Positions 53,301-62,269 of a stretch of 64,000 nt of DNA are shown here, piece by piece. The first letter of the stretch is position 1. Each line of letters begins with the position of its first letter. The translations under genes were made by a program, and so were the position numbers. The notes beneath the pieces are model-generated. The model searched no databases. It was given only the letters and a program-made list of their open reading frames with translations, and had not been told where the DNA came from. This DNA is from Gyrodactylus bullatarudis (taxonomy: Eukaryota > Platyhelminthes > Monogenea > Gyrodactylidea > Gyrodactylidae): positions 67,108-131,107 of the forward strand of contig SSNU01000168.1 of assembly GCA_012064415.1 (NCBI GenBank), given 5' to 3'.

Positions 53301-55278
53301 CAATAAACTGTTGATATAATGAAAAAAATCAGAAGAATTCAATTTGGCCTAAATCTATTTGAATCTCAAAATTTTTTCTAATTCCGAGTTATCCAATTTT
53401 TATTAATTAAATTTTTCTCTCAAGATTCTCGATGGATTTCGGATAATTACTTCAGAAGATAGCAACAATACCCTGGAAATACTCAAATCATTCACAGATT
53501 CCTTTTCAAGAAAATCTCTAAAGGTAAGTCTTTCAAAGATATTGCCCCAGACATGTTTAGAAATAAAAGAGTAATATTTGTTTCCATTTTGTGCATTTAA
53601 AGAACAATAAATAATTGGAAAGTAGAAAAAGATATATTAACACCAAATGTACACATTTCTCAAAGGTTCATCAGTAGTGTCTCTTTGATAATGATAAAAG
53701 TTAAAAGATGAATGAATGAACATAATAATTTACAAATTATGAAAGAAATAGTAAATTTTGAAGAAAATTAGAAGAGACATTATCAAAGAGACACTACTGA
53801 GAAACCTTTGAGAAATGTGTACATTTGGTGTTAATATATCCTCTTTTTCTTCTTTTCCAATTATGATTTTATGTGGATTTTCGGACGTATTTGAGAATTT
53901 ACGTGAATATTTCTATCGTAACAATAAATATATATCTCAAAAAATAGTACCTATCTGATATGTGATTAAATTTCAATCATTTTTGGTAACATTATATCAT
54001 TTTTTTAAAAGAGGTTGAACAATATAAGTTCCTTAAAACAGTAACTTTTTCACTTGATTGCTTTGAAACGACTGATTTTCTAGATATTGATACTCTTTTT
54101 AGCTCATCAGAAATGATTTTGTGATATAAAAACATCAAAGATTAATTTAAAAGAATAAAATTTTTGAAAGAAAAAAAATTAAAGGAAATTATGGCATATT
54201 TCAAATCTCGAGTTTGCAGCAAAAACCCTTGTTTTTTGAACTTTGAGTTGAAAAATTTTGCCGATTTTAAAGTGAGAAAGTGATCAAAAGTTGATTTTTA
54301 GAATCACAATTAGTCGAAATTTATCAAATATGCTGAATCTGGTTTTGAGAATCAACTTATCATTGTGTAGAAATTGAATTTTTGATTTTTTGATCATTTT
54401 CCCTACTTGTAAATCGATGAATTTTGATGATTCAAGATCCCTGGAAAATCACAAAAAATCGCTCTCTCACTCTAGAATTAGCAAACATTTTAAACTCAAA
54501 GTTCAAAAAATGGGAATTGAAATATGCCATAATTTCTTTAAAATTCGATTTTTTCAATTTTTTTTCCTATCGTGAATGATCAAGATTCCAAAAATGAATC
54601 AAATTCGATTTCTTGATGAAAAAATTGAGGATTTTGTATTAGATTCCCATCTTCTGCAAATCGTTTACAGATTTTTCAAATTTTGCATTTCTTTAAAAAT
54701 TCATTTTAAATTTCTGTGAATTAAAATGATTTGATATTTATTTTTTACAGAATCAGGAATTCCCGAAGGTCAATTAAAATGAGATTCCCTTTCTTGAAAA
54801 ATATACTTGAGCATAAATTTCTATTTCGGAATACTATTTATCTCTAGCTTCAAAAATGAGCAAAATCTGATAACTCTAGATTCGTTGTGTTACTCAAGTT
54901 TCTGATAAAAATTACTTTTTTCAGCAAGATTTACATGTTTACTTGACCACTGATATGAACCAGACCCCGTTTAGACGTCTAAACCAGTGGGCGAGTCTCA
55001 ACTACAGTGAATTTATCCGTTGCTCAGAAAAGACACGAGAGATAACTACAGCTTCGGAAATGTTTGCCAAACATCTCATGCAAGTACATAGCATTACAGG
55101 ACCAGCAACTCAGAGTATTGTTAAAAAATATCCCACTATTGGGAGTCTAATTAAGGCCTTTCAAGGGATAATTACAGAGAAAGCAAGAGAACAAATGTTG
55201 GCGGGTCTGCCAACAGAGAAAAGACCAGTATCCACTGGCATTAGTAAACTTTTGTATCATCTTTATAATACTAAATAA
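44336..55278 (+). CDS. MUS81: MUS81 structure-specific endonuclease subunit
   Basis: Seven exons: 44336-44659, 45943-46159, 46847-47279, 48586-48707, 48766-48980, 53425-53523 and 54925-55278. All are GT-AG with matching phases, giving 587 residues (human 551). Exon 1 is the N-terminal helix-hairpin-helix (N-H-L-F-L-H-W-L-R-E, Y-K-K-A-L-K-S-L, I-L-D-G-F-G). Exons 3-5 carry the ERCC4 nuclease: V-D-T-R-E, then V-G-D-F-L-W-V-A-Q, then I-E-R-K-R-A-D-D-L, with the catalytic Asp, Glu and ERK present. Exon 7 is the C-terminal tandem HhH (F-A-K-H-L-M-Q-V). MUS81 pairs with an EME protein and cuts branched DNA at stalled forks and recombination intermediates. The middle region (exons 2-3) is Lys/Ser-rich and I do not see the usual winged-helix motif. 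AATAAA overlaps the stop. Intron 1 holds an antisense gene; intron 5 (4.4 kb) holds transposons. Confidence 0.92.
44699..45820 (-). CDS. Three-pass membrane protein nested in MUS81 intron 1
   Basis: A single-exon frame of 373 residues, wholly inside MUS81 intron 1 on the opposite strand. Hydrophobic segments lie at about 37-62 (LILVFLIAGLVIILPLMLL), 71-95 (IMTVLSILMVLISIEFGLIL) and 309-335 (IIGLIFGILPLILIGIFFIL). Between segments 2 and 3 is a ~210-residue domain with about seven cysteines and N-glycosylation sequons (NQS, NNT), probably luminal or extracellular. The C-terminal tail (N-Y-E-L-N-R-M-F-Q-N-P-I-Y) contains a tyrosine-based sorting-like motif and is probably cytosolic. The loop is faintly reminiscent of the APD1-4 middle domain seen in some invertebrate two-pass proteins, but I am not confident. 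No paralogue is visible in the window. It shares upstream sequence with MUS81 exon 2. Confidence 0.75.
   Translation of the reverse strand: MTNMLISEKNKMQIQCFMHHYFENMLQEEEEDTRESLILVFLIAGLVIILPLMLLSAGAMYKRKMNKYQIMTVLSILMVLISIEFGLILVYWPLSKMNVDLASGDQIVFEDNLKHTLRRIFCSSLSVITDGKHNLIKVWSIGIATNYMSNKEKFYLDFTNNNQSFVTLRLNSGDLISYNNTMNTNMGIFNGEEALRVWLSKDNDKSLFEECCLTMEISSKEYNQNFFIEEDNIYSLITLDKTGLLKGNLMITRYRYVPTKCDFIVCSAKTDHCQDEGLLKNFVIEHQMHPDYSTKYEVIKVRLTCQLKYWIIGLIFGILPLILIGIFFILTLKVYSHDNYELNRMFQNPIYTTNTERSNERQKSCGSFVQSRI
45821..45942 (-). promoter_or_regulatory. Probable promoter of the nested membrane-protein gene
   Basis: Two CCAAT-type boxes (attgg at 45863-45867 and ccaat at 45891-45895) lie 40-75 bp upstream of the ATG at 45820. 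On the plus strand the interval ends in a pyrimidine-rich splice acceptor (tctctctatttatcaag) for MUS81 exon 2. An alternative reading is a second, MUS81-directed start here with ATG 45949. Confidence 0.45.
47523..47928 (+). mobile_element. Insertion in MUS81 intron 3 flanked by 48-bp direct repeats
   Basis: The 48-bp segment beginning taatatcgtatactatacta occurs at 47523-47570 and 47881-47928. The ~310 bp between holds a CCAAT box (about 47690), a hammerhead-like motif (47743-47799) and a short ORF from ATG 47819 (M-S-S-E-T-D-N-S-N-I-L-D-E-V). A piece of the interior next to the first repeat (atctaataataatttttc) recurs inverted at 47963-47985. This looks like the 5' end of a retroelement inserted with an unusually long target duplication. 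Confidence 0.55.
47743..47799 (+). ncRNA. Type-I hammerhead-like motif, copy 2 (best preserved)
   Basis: CTGATGA (47753-47759), an 8-nt helix-II position GACCCGGC (47760-47767), then GAA plus A15.1 (47768-47771). Helix III is short, ATAT..TTTAT (47771-47783), followed by AUC with C47784 as cleavage nucleotide. Helix I pairs AGT (47750-47752) with ACT (47785-47787), then GGGGTA (47743-47748) with TACCCC (47794-47799) across an internal loop, as natural type-I hammerheads do. Helix II can form only one or two good pairs, which is the main weakness. Confidence 0.5.
49740..50545 (+). pseudogene. Non-LTR retrotransposon (LINE) reverse-transcriptase 3' fragment
   Basis: Plus-strand pieces in shifting frames: 49773-49955, about 50040-50252, and about 50253-50542. 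The middle piece has V-K-D-L-G-V-V-Y-N-W-K-F-E-F, then I-G-R-L-I-H-I, then R-P-T-I-E-Y-C-S-A-V-W-N-P. These are the KDLGV and (L/I)EY-A/C-S-x-V-W-x-P motifs of the thumb/connection region of LINE reverse transcriptases. A stop follows at EGEN, and the rest (K-K-F-R-R-R-L, then R-S-E-L-R...) is the usual C-terminal tail. The catalytic FADD region is not present, so this is a 5'-truncated dead copy inside MUS81 intron 5. Confidence 0.75.
50629..51170 (+). pseudogene. Fragment of a repeat-encoded protein family (SLKxVLxxNxN type)
   Basis: A plus-strand frame with one internal TGA (50858-50860). It contains K-L-L-L-S-K-R-N-A-I-E-L, then N-L-A-Y-C-T-D-I-R-G-L, then E-R-L-F-V-D-S-N-S-I-S-L-K-C-V-L-I-S-N-N-N. 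From memory, highly repeated proteins in hydrozoan and arthropod genomes have the order YC-D-xx-GL, RLFIDSS, SLKAVLLHNGN and then a P-S-I-P-x-x-H segment; the fragment fits in order and spacing. The family is likely transposon-encoded but I know no accepted name. It ends before the C-terminal half. Most of it (from 50786) forms the left arm of the large inverted repeat. Confidence 0.55.
50786..51675 (+). repeat. Left arm (A) of ~890-bp inverted repeat
   Basis: The reverse complement lies at 55432-56321 without indels: paired coordinates sum to 107107 throughout. Several long translated frames are identical in both arms, so identity is close to 100 percent. Confidence 0.95.
51756..53290 (+). 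mobile_element. Tc1/mariner transposon, apparently intact
   Basis: TA duplication at 51754-51755 and 53291-53292. The ends tagtggtagtcaagaataag and (reverse complement of the right end) tagtgataatcaataataag start inverted repeats of ~80 bp that include acacctatagaacctgtc and gatcttgagac. The 1535-bp length and intact ORF fit an autonomous element. It lies in MUS81 intron 5, same strand. Confidence 0.92.
52082..53077 (+). CDS. Tc1-like transposase, DD34E, uninterrupted
   Basis: The open frame extends upstream to 52004, but the start at 52082 (M-G-T-N-E-S-K-Y-S-R-L) is preferred because the typical helix-turn-helix region follows at once. The product is 331 residues, normal for Tc1 relatives (about 340). 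Two N-terminal HTH segments (L-S-L-R-K-I-A-N-F-I; S-I-S-T-I-Q-R-A-L) and a GRPR-like K-K-R-G-P-K precede the catalytic core. The core has V-I-F-S-D-E-K-K-F, F-Q-Q-D-N-A-P-C-H and P-D-L-N-P-I-E-N-L-W. There are 34 residues between the second Asp and the Glu, so it is DD34E. It cuts and pastes the element at TA sites. No frameshift or stop is present, so it may be active. Confidence 0.93.
   Translation: MGTNESKYSRLTNFQKQRAIELRKDGLSLRKIANFIECTTKTISRLFMKKKPLKKRGPKQIIPNSVRAKIKYLAVNKKYTASKIKSELNLNVSISTIQRALKKDPSLHWGKPKNTPNLSSRDMESRKSWAYEKIIENQDWSRVIFSDEKKFNLDGPDGLTSCWMDKKRPKPIRIKRGFGGGSVMVWGSITSKGTSSLVVISEKLNSTSYQILLEDHLFSFKEEITKEDLIFQQDNAPCHRSKSTINWFSDHTIKVLPWPARSPDLNPIENLWGILSQKVYQNGKIFCNKHELIIKIMEEWKSIHEDVIKNLYKSMQKRCMNVVLSDGNFTK
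53612..53868. repeat. Palindromic MITE, complete copy
   Basis: The left half (aattggaaagtagaaaaaga, taacaccaaatgtacacatt) is mirrored by the right half (aatgtgtacatttggtgtta ... cttcttttccaatt). It lies in MUS81 intron 6. A half copy lies at 30050-30190. Confidence 0.75.
54240..54660. repeat. MITE family B in MUS81 intron 6
   Basis: Contains aagtgatcaaaagttgattt, ggatttttagaatcacaatt-type core, tgggaattgaaatatgccat and caaattcgatttcttgatga. Both termini are eroded (right end attcccatcttctgcaaatc). Confidence 0.55.
55272..55278 (+). terminator. MUS81 poly(A) signal overlapping the stop codon
   Basis: AATAAA within actaaataaactt; the TAA of the stop is part of the hexamer region. Confidence 0.5.
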
Positions 55279-55395
55279 ACTTGTTATAATATTCGCAATA
55301 TATGGACTATATGTTAAAGTCAAATTTTCCAATGATTTAAAAAATTCATTTTCATAATCTTTTTTTAAACTTTTTCAGAAAGGAGTGGATTTCAT

Positions 55396-55557
55396 TATTA
55401 TACATTCAAGCTACAGAAAATACTTCGTTTATTCTGAAGAAAAATTCTTTACATCTTATACCAATTTAACCCTTAAAATCCCACAGTGATAGTTCTATCA
55501 CACATCATTTGAACAACTCATTATTATACATTCAAGCTACAGAAAATACTTCGTTTG
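55396..55557 (+). repeat. 37-bp direct duplication at the edge of arm B
   Basis: The segment attattatacattcaagcta...acttcgttt occurs at about 55396-55431 and again at 55519-55557, while arm A has it once. The outer copy abuts the arm boundary exactly. Confidence 0.8.
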
Positions 55558-56321
55558 CAACCCATTCGATAGGAGATTTATTAATCTCCAAGATTAATAC
55601 GCAAAGATCTTGGCTCTATCATTCGTCAAACTCGCGCTATACTAATTTAAAGAGAGTTGATTTTGTTCAAAAAATTAATTTTTGTTTAAAACGTTTTTTT
55701 GAAAACCTACTTCCCAGTGTCATAGGTAGAAAGTAAGATAACTTTTATCGAGGTTATCATACCTGAAGAATTCACATATGCAATCGCCTGCACTCTATCT
55801 GCTAAACCAAGACTGATGGCCTGTTTTTGGATCAAAAAATGAGTCGTATTTTGATCGATAACTCCTTAACCAGAAATAATTGCGTTAAAACAACTGTAGA
55901 TCCGTAATCAGTGTATTCTCAAACCATTGCGACTACTTACAATTCCAACTCATAATAATGGATTTTCCGTAAAATTACTTCTAACGATTCATACGTTTCA
56001 GTGAGCTTTCTCAAATAGGCTATTGGAACGGTGGGATGAGAATTGTTGTTACTAATGAGGACACATTTAAGGCTTATACTATTAGAATCAACGAAAAGTC
56101 TTTCGTCTTGTAAGACGAATTCGAATCTGAGAGATGAATTAAGTCCTCTAATATCTGTACAATATGCCAAGTTATTCTCTTCTTTGAAGTATTTCCTAAA
56201 TTCTTCATCACGATTTCTGTACTTTGAAACGCAAATACGACCTGACTGTCAATTTGAATTTATTAGTTGAGATAATTCAATTGCATTTCTCTTGGACAGA
56301 AGCAGTTTTCTAACTATAGAA
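55432..56321 (-). repeat. Right arm (B) of ~890-bp inverted repeat
   Basis: Reverse complement of 50786-51675. It starts ~150 bp after the MUS81 stop. On the minus strand it encodes the same protein-family fragment as arm A. Confidence 0.95.
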
Positions 56322-56520
56322 TCGTATTTTGATCGATAACTCCTCAACCAGAAATAATTGCGTTAAAATAACTGTAGATCCGTAATCAGTGTATTCTCAA
56401 ACCATAGGATAGACAAAAGATTGAATGCGAGTCATGAAAGAAAATTCTCTGGGTTAAAACGTTTTTTTGAAGACCTATTTCCCAGGGTCATAGATAAAAA
56501 GTAAGAAAACTAAAAAGTAA
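56322..56520 (-). repeat. Partial second copy of arm-B sequence
   Basis: 56322-56405 repeats 55841-55925 (tattttgatcgataactcct ... tgtattctcaaaccat) in direct orientation with few changes. 56450-56515 repeats 55683-55740 (aaaacgtttttttgaa, cccagtgtcata) with more. Confidence 0.8.
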
Positions 56521-56676
56521 TCATAACATAACCCATGTGTTCCTTAGAAATCCTCAGTTATATTTTTTATTCACTTTCTTTTGAATAATCTAGCAAAAAA
56601 TAACGTATGTGTTACTAAAATAATTCTTTTATTTAGTTCAGATAAATAAAAGAACTAATCTTAGCCATTCTGTGGT

Positions 56677-56893
56677 GTGCAAAATTTTGAGCTTTTTCTG
56701 CATCTTCAAGCTTCTACATTTAATTTAATAAAACGAAATTCTCGTCTCTTGAACTATATAGAAGAGAATTTAGAAGAGAGAACGTTGGATTATTTCTTGG
56801 GTCGAATGAATATTTCCAGTATACTTTCGCAGCAATTTGGCTACATGAAATCGAATAACTATACCGCAATGGCTGTTGAACAAATCCTAAAAA
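56677..56893 (+). CDS. Possible isolated coding exon, unknown protein
   Basis: The plus-strand frame contains a regular, helical-looking stretch (S-R-L-L-N-Y-I-E-E-N-L-E-E-R-T-L-D-Y). It is bounded by an acceptor-like site (ttctgcatcttcaag, ending about 56710) and a donor-like site (att ga|gtaaga at about 56897). Composition is unlike the MITE frames. No matching partner exon is found, and I do not recognise the protein. Confidence 0.3.
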
Positions 56894-56919
56894 TTGAGTA
56901 AGATCAAGGGTATTTTTCC

Positions 56920-57930
56920 ATCTATTCCAATAACCACATATAAAATTTAATATAACATGCTACATATAACTCTAAGCTATGCTTTTTTTCTACTTATACC
57001 TTAGCCACATTTATATCGGCCAAGTTGATTCTAACAATAAAATAGGATTATTCTCAAAAAGTAGCTCCAAATCTATTCCAAACTACCATCATCATAGAAA
57101 TTTATCTCAACTGAATTTCTTTTCAAATATTCAATTTTTCGAAATATATTTAGCGTATATAAAACTAAGTTGGGACTATTTCTTAGATAAAATTTCTATA
57201 ATAATAGTTATGAGGCTAGTCTAGGAATTATTTCGAATAGATTTGAAGCTATTTTTGAGATGAGTCCAAAAAATAAGATTCAATTCTTAAGAATTGTTAT
57301 TTTCGATAATCTAAAATTTTTTAGTGCTATCTAATGAATTAAAGGCTGAAATTCCATCTACTATCATAAACCATTTTTAATTCGAATTTCTACATAATTT
57401 AATAGAAGATCTCAATGAGTATCATTTTGATATGAAATCGAATCTGATTGGTCGATAAAAATAGGCGATGCCATGTAGAAATTACAGTGTTTTTAGACAG
57501 TGAACCTACTAGATAAGTGTGGTCATTGGTAATTAATATATCCTTTTGAACTCTAACTTGATGGAGATTGTCTTCTCCCACCTAGATGTTAGAAATTCGG
57601 ATAAGCAAGTGTCAATTCCAAAAGAGAGTCGAATAATATTCAACTCGAGATTTTTTCAATTAAGATTTTTTGACTTGAAACTACTTAATAGTAAGTACTG
57701 AACAAATAATTTGCAAGACAGGTCTTTCTGAATTTATAATTGCTTAAATTACTTTTGAGAAAAGAAAAACGTTACGTCTTAATTTATGAATAGAAATTTT
57801 ATTTAAAAATTTATCAATGATATTTGCAATAAAATTTCATTTCTAAAAATATTTAAAATACATTTAAAGATTTCAATATTATTAGATTTAGGAAATTTTT
57901 TTCTGTTTTTGTCTATGATTCTAATTAGGG
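56920..57930. other. Non-coding, no gene seen
   Basis: Frames at 56979-57224 (+) and 57399-57581 (-) have no supporting features. No repeat end is recognised. Confidence 0.3.
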
Positions 57931-57934
57931 TATT

Positions 57935-58590
57935 TTAGCATAATATTTCACACGCCCGAGTACTGATTTGGATGAATCGTTCAACTGCTTGCGTATTTGA
58001 GTGCAATCCTGCGAACCTTAATTCACGAATTCCAATGAAATTATTTTGGTCAGATTTCAAGAGAGATCCATAAGTTTCTGATTCAAAATCAACCAAGTCG
58101 TAATAATATAATGCATTCACATTGATTATTTTGGGTCTCATATAAATTCGTTTTCCTCTAGGAGTGCTATTCAACAATTCAGCTGCTTTTCTTCGAATAA
58201 AAGGGTCAGCGTCAGCTACCATTGTGATTAAGATAATTTCTGGATGTGAGCCAACCAGAAATTTTTCTTAATAGATTTTAAGGCGATATTTCTAACAGAT
58301 TTGTTATCAAAGTAAGAAATGGATTTTATCATCTTGAAATATACCTTAGCAGCATCCGATACTGAATTGTACTTCTTGGCATAAAACCAGCAGTCGGCAT
58401 AAACTCGCATTACAAAGTTGGTCAAAATTACCAATTTAGGATCTGGTTGAGCAGTCGATGAGTACAGGCGAAGAATACGATTGGCTGCTGTAACCCATCT
58501 TGCAAGATGCATCTTTCCTGGTTCACGATTGACAACAAAATTCCTTGATTCCACGGACGCATTATTTCCTAATAACACAACTTCAAAAAT
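57935..58590 (-). pseudogene. C-terminal fragment of a repeat-encoded protein family (ARWxTxANRILRLY type)
   Basis: Minus-strand frame 58578-58228 contains K-M-H-L-A-R-W-V-T-A-A-N-R-I-L-R-L-Y, then L-T-N-F-V-M-R-V-Y-A. It reaches N-F-W-L-A-H and then stops. Shifting frame by 2 nt at that point (cacatcc) restores H-P-E-I-I-L-I-T-M and leads into the next frame (58222-57935). That frame carries V-A-D-A-D-P-F-I-R and H-S-N-T-Q-A-V-E-R-F-I-Q. From memory this order (ARWLTxANRILRLY, AHPENxLLxM, HTQAVERCVKLVTEA) marks a large repeated family in hydrozoans and arthropods. It is a frameshifted, 5'-truncated remnant. Confidence 0.6.
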
Positions 58591-58767
58591 CCGGAAAAGA
58601 TAAAGTTGTTCGGAGCTAAGCTTCTTAACGTAGAAATCATCGACAAAAGCGAGAAAAAAATTTTTACCCCCTACTTCCTGATACCATTTTGAATATTTTT
58701 TAACGCTTTATCATATTTTGCCTCTTCCAAATTTTCGAAAAAAATCGACTTATCCTAATATACATGT

Positions 58768-58822
58768 CGGTGTAGGGTCTGATGAGAACCGACGAAGATA
58801 AAGAGCTCATATTCACCCAGAA
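58768..58822 (+). ncRNA. Type-I hammerhead-like motif, copy 3
   Basis: CTGATGA (58779-58785), helix-II position GAACCGAC (58786-58793), GAA (58794-58796), short helix III (GATA 58797-58800 with TATT 58810-58813), UUC with C58814. Helix I pairs GGGT (58775-58778) with ACCC (58815-58818). The core's ATG at 58782 also opens the frame of the next feature. Confidence 0.45.
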
Positions 58823-58956
58823 TCTATTTTCGTTTTCTACCAACAATATACAAGACATTAGTCAGCAAAATGATGATATATTCGCGGAAATTAGCAATCT
58901 CAAGCAAGACAAAAGTCACACTGTTAAAAAAAATCAGGAATCTAACCAAATTATGG
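58782..58956 (+). CDS. Possible first exon, Gln/Asn/Asp-rich
   Basis: The frame starts inside the hammerhead-like core and encodes about 58 residues (S-T-N-N-I-Q-D-I-S-Q-Q-N-D-D-I-F), ending at a donor-like ATG G|GTATAT. The phase does not match the acceptor before the membrane exon at 59410, so either an intermediate exon is missing or this is the gag-like start of a retroelement. A similar short ORF start follows hammerhead copy 2, which favours the retroelement view. Confidence 0.3.
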
Positions 58957-59365
58957 GTATATAATAGGTTCATAGAAGCGATGAAAAAATGAAAAAAATA
59001 AATTAAATTAGATACACGCTAAGTCTTATCCCTAAGGGAAGATTTGTGATGGGGATAATAAAAGAATATAGCACTAGTCAGCGACCAAATCAAAATTGAT
59101 AGAATTTCTAGTCTTTTATATTATGTCTAATTCAATCTAAAGCAGTCACAAATTTGCCTTGGAAATGAGATTAGCCCACAGGTGCAAGAACAAGAACTAA
59201 CCCATAAATCTGTTGGAATTTGGCACAATTTTTACCAGCCTAGTCTTAAATGTTCTTTAAAAAAAGTGATTTTGACCTCTAACTACTTTCGAGTATATAC
59301 ATGATATTTAAAAAAATGGTGATGGAAAATTTTACATATAACAGAATCGGCATTTCCTCTATTCC

Positions 59366-59612
59366 ATGAAAACAGAGTGGAAATCTAAACTACTTTTTTT
59401 ATTTTTCAGATTAACTTACTGGCTAACTCTCATGATAGCTGTCTTTTCAATGATGTGCCTTGTGATTTTTATTATACGCTGTCTTCAGGCAAAAAACAGA
59501 AAACGTCAGGGTAAATTAATTTTTAATAACTTTTTTAGTCTACTCAATCTAATCCTCTAATTCAGATGGAGAATCCCCTCATCAAATTGCAGAGATTTCC
59601 GAGAAAGTTTGA
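59366..59612 (+). CDS. Small single-pass membrane protein (C-terminal exons)
   Basis: Exons 59366-59510 and 59566-59612 are joined by a 55-bp GT-AG intron (CAG G|GTAAAT ... ttcag|AT) with matching phase. The protein has one hydrophobic segment (W-L-T-L-M-I-A-V-F-S-M-M-C-L-V-I-F-I-I), a basic stop-transfer (K-N-R-K-R-Q) and a short polar tail ending I-S-E-K-V-stop. The first exon may instead begin at an acceptor (tttttcag, ending 59409), in which case upstream exons are unidentified. The 3' UTR carries AATAAA and has been copied to 63425-63691. No family is recognised. Confidence 0.5.
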
Positions 59613-59870
59613 TTACATTTTCTTGTTTCATATACCAAAAAAAATTGTCTAACAAACAAAATCCGAGAATGTCTGTAAATAAGAGTAAACATTATCATTA
59701 TCATTACTGTATGTCAATCCTCAATAGATTGGAGACATTTCTGCTAAAGTTTACCATCTCTAGATGCATTCATTCTCCTTAAGAGAGAGACTAGAAATTT
59801 TAAATTTGTCAATTAAACGCAAATAAAATGTTTCCCAAACTTGATGAAATTTCTCTTCTATCCTGTAAAT
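59604..59870 (+). repeat. 3'-UTR segment duplicated at 63425-63691
   Basis: About 265 bp (aaagtttgattacattttct to ctcttctatcctgtaaatt) is repeated in direct orientation 3.8 kb downstream, essentially unchanged. It includes the last coding bases, the stop and a gcaaataaaatg poly(A) signal. Confidence 0.9.
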
Positions 59871-60007
59871 TACAATAATAATGATTGTTCAATCAATCAA
59901 GTTTTTACAGTAACTTGTATTAGAGAATGATTTACAAATGAATGTAATATATATATATAAAAGCGTGTCGGAAAAAATATACAATGAAAAAGTTTTCAGA
60001 TAACTAT

Positions 60008-60530
60008 ATAATGTTAGTTGACATGAAGATGAGAATTTACTATATTTGAGAAAAAACTCAATATTTTACTCAGGAAAAAATTTATTTTTCAAATTCCATG
60101 ATTAAATGAGCCAATAAATTGAGAAAATTTTTGAAAATTTCCGAAAAAATTCAATCTGACCAAAATTAGACCGTTTTCCAAATTTCAAAAATTCACCAAA
60201 TTGAATTCAAATTTTTCAATTTACCACAATAATAACGAATTTCTGTGAACTTCTGCAGCCGAATTCTAATTCTTTGACTAATGCCGATCTCGAATATCTT
60301 GACTTAACTGCTTTAAATCTTTGAAATCGATAAAAAATTTTGAATTCGAAAGTTGATAAAGTGGAAATTCGGAAAAATTAAAAAATTTAATAAACGGTCT
60401 AATTTTGGTCAGATTAATCATGGAATTTGAAAAATTAATTTTTTCCTGATTTTCCTGTGTAAAATATTAAGTTTTTTCCCAAATATAGTAAATTCTCATA
60501 TTCTTGTCAATTAGGTTTATATTTAGGAAA
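60008..60530. repeat. Palindromic MITE, family D, both ends present
   Basis: The left end gttgacatgaagatgagaat and right end attctcatattcttgtcaatt are inverted. The interior is self-complementary (aatctgaccaaaattagacc against ggtctaattttggtcagatt). It is the cleanest family-D copy in the window. Confidence 0.75.
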
Positions 60531-60539
60531 AAAATTAAA

Positions 60540-61070
60540 TATTCCTCTCCTGATTGCCAGGAAAAGGAATATTTTTTTGAACTCCATGATAAAATTATGA
60601 TCTGGTTTTCACGATTGAATCACTTTTTTATCTCTCATACTATAGACTATTCGAAAGTCGAATAATTGATTCACATCCCTTCACTATGTAGTCGAAAATC
60701 CTAATTTTGATCGGTCAGTTAAAAGCAGACCAGGTTTATTTAGAGTGTCTTTTTCATTTTCTTATCAGAATGAACCTAGTCTTTTATATATTCTGATGCT
60801 TTTAAACTCTCTAAAACCTCTTTGGAATAAAGCTTTAAAATCTCAATTTTTCGTACTTCTAAATTTTACCCTTGAAAACACGGGTTAGTAGGAAAAAAAT
60901 GAACGCACTGATGAATTCGTTGGTTCGGTTCCGACTGAAAAAGATTAATCTAGCCAAATTTTTGTGAACTTCTCCAAATTCCAACTCTTTGTCAAGAAAA
61001 TATTTAGCATTTTAAGCTCAAAAGGAAATTTGATGCATTTTCGTAATTAAAACTTAGTCTAAATTTGGCT
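60540..61070. other. Non-coding, no gene seen
   Basis: A family-D-like scrap (aaaaggaatatttttttgaa) near 60562 follows the MITE. No ORF is supported. Confidence 0.3.
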
Positions 61071-61075
61071 GGATA

Positions 61076-61567
61076 GATCAAAAGTTGATTTTTAGGATCA
61101 CAATTAGTCAAAGATATCAAATATGCTGAATCTTGTTTTAAGAATCACCCCATAATCGAGTCAAAAACAAATTTTGATTTTTTCATCATTTTCCCTACTT
61201 GAAAGTTGATGAAATTTGATATTAATCCCAGAAAAATGACGAATTTATCAAAAATTTTATTATGATCATGGGTTTTTTTGTATTATTTTGATCCTGAAAA
61301 TCAACTTTTGATCACTCTCTCACACTGAAATCAACAAAAAAATTCAACTCAAAGTTCAAAAAAATGGGAATTTGGCGCTACTTCAAGATTTAAAATTTGC
61401 CGTACTTTCCTTAAAAATTGATTTTTTCTAAATTTTTTTCTCTGTACCGTAAAAGAGGCCTCATAACCTAGATTCCAAAAGTTCTTGATCAAATTCGATT
61501 TCTTGATGAAAAAATTAACAATTTTGTAAAAATCATAAATTCCCATCTTCATATTAATTAGCTTTAG
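61076..61567. repeat. Palindromic MITE, family B
   Basis: Starts gatcaaaagttgatttttag and ends cccatcttcatattaattag. The interior is self-complementary around attttgatcctgaaaatcaa. The frame at 61349-61552 is an arm translation. Confidence 0.65.
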
Positions 61568-61569
61568 AA

Positions 61570-62260
61570 TTCGAATCTTATGTTCGGTAGAATTTGAAAA
61601 TACAGTGAGTTATCTTACATTTCGTTTCAAAAATTCAAAAGCTAACTTGAGAAGGGATCGACTTGAATGTAAAACTATCTAATATGTTTTCAAGATATTT
61701 TTCGTATCTACTCAAAAAATTTATATTTTAAATTTCCGCGAAATATGGAATTTGTTTTTGGCTACTTGTAAAAATTTGGGTGTTATTTTGGCCTAAGAGA
61801 GTTCTTATTTATTTTCTTTATTCTTAGCATATCTAGGGATCAATTTTTCCATTTCGTACAGCAAAAATTTTGGCGTCATTGTCTTCTTATTATCTATTTC
61901 GATAATATTTTCAAGAAAAAAGCAGTACTCTAATCACTTAATTTCACCATGAAATTCGAAAAATATTTTTTTTCCCAACTATCCGGAGAAAAATATTGAG
62001 TTTCTTCATATCAACTAGGTTTATAATCCCTCAAGTTCGACTGGGTTATTTCTGTCACATAAGTTATTTTAGCTAATCATTCGTAATTCATCTAAGCTTC
62101 TGAAAATATTTAGTTTACCAGTCATTCGATAGGGATGAGTAAAAATCTCAGCTCTATCATTCGTCAAACACATGTCATTCTAAATCAACCATTCCAAGTA
62201 CCCATTCAAATCAATTTATACCAATCAGATTAAGGAACGGTTGATTAATAATTATAATTA
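61570..62260. other. Non-coding, MITE scraps
   Basis: A family-D end fragment lies at about 61960-62040 (ccggagaaaaatattgagtt, tcatatcaactaggtttata). Around 62120-62165 tcattcgatagggatgag...agctctatcattcgtcaaac recalls arm B (55563-55630). Confidence 0.4.
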
Positions 62261-62269
62261 TGATCTAAA

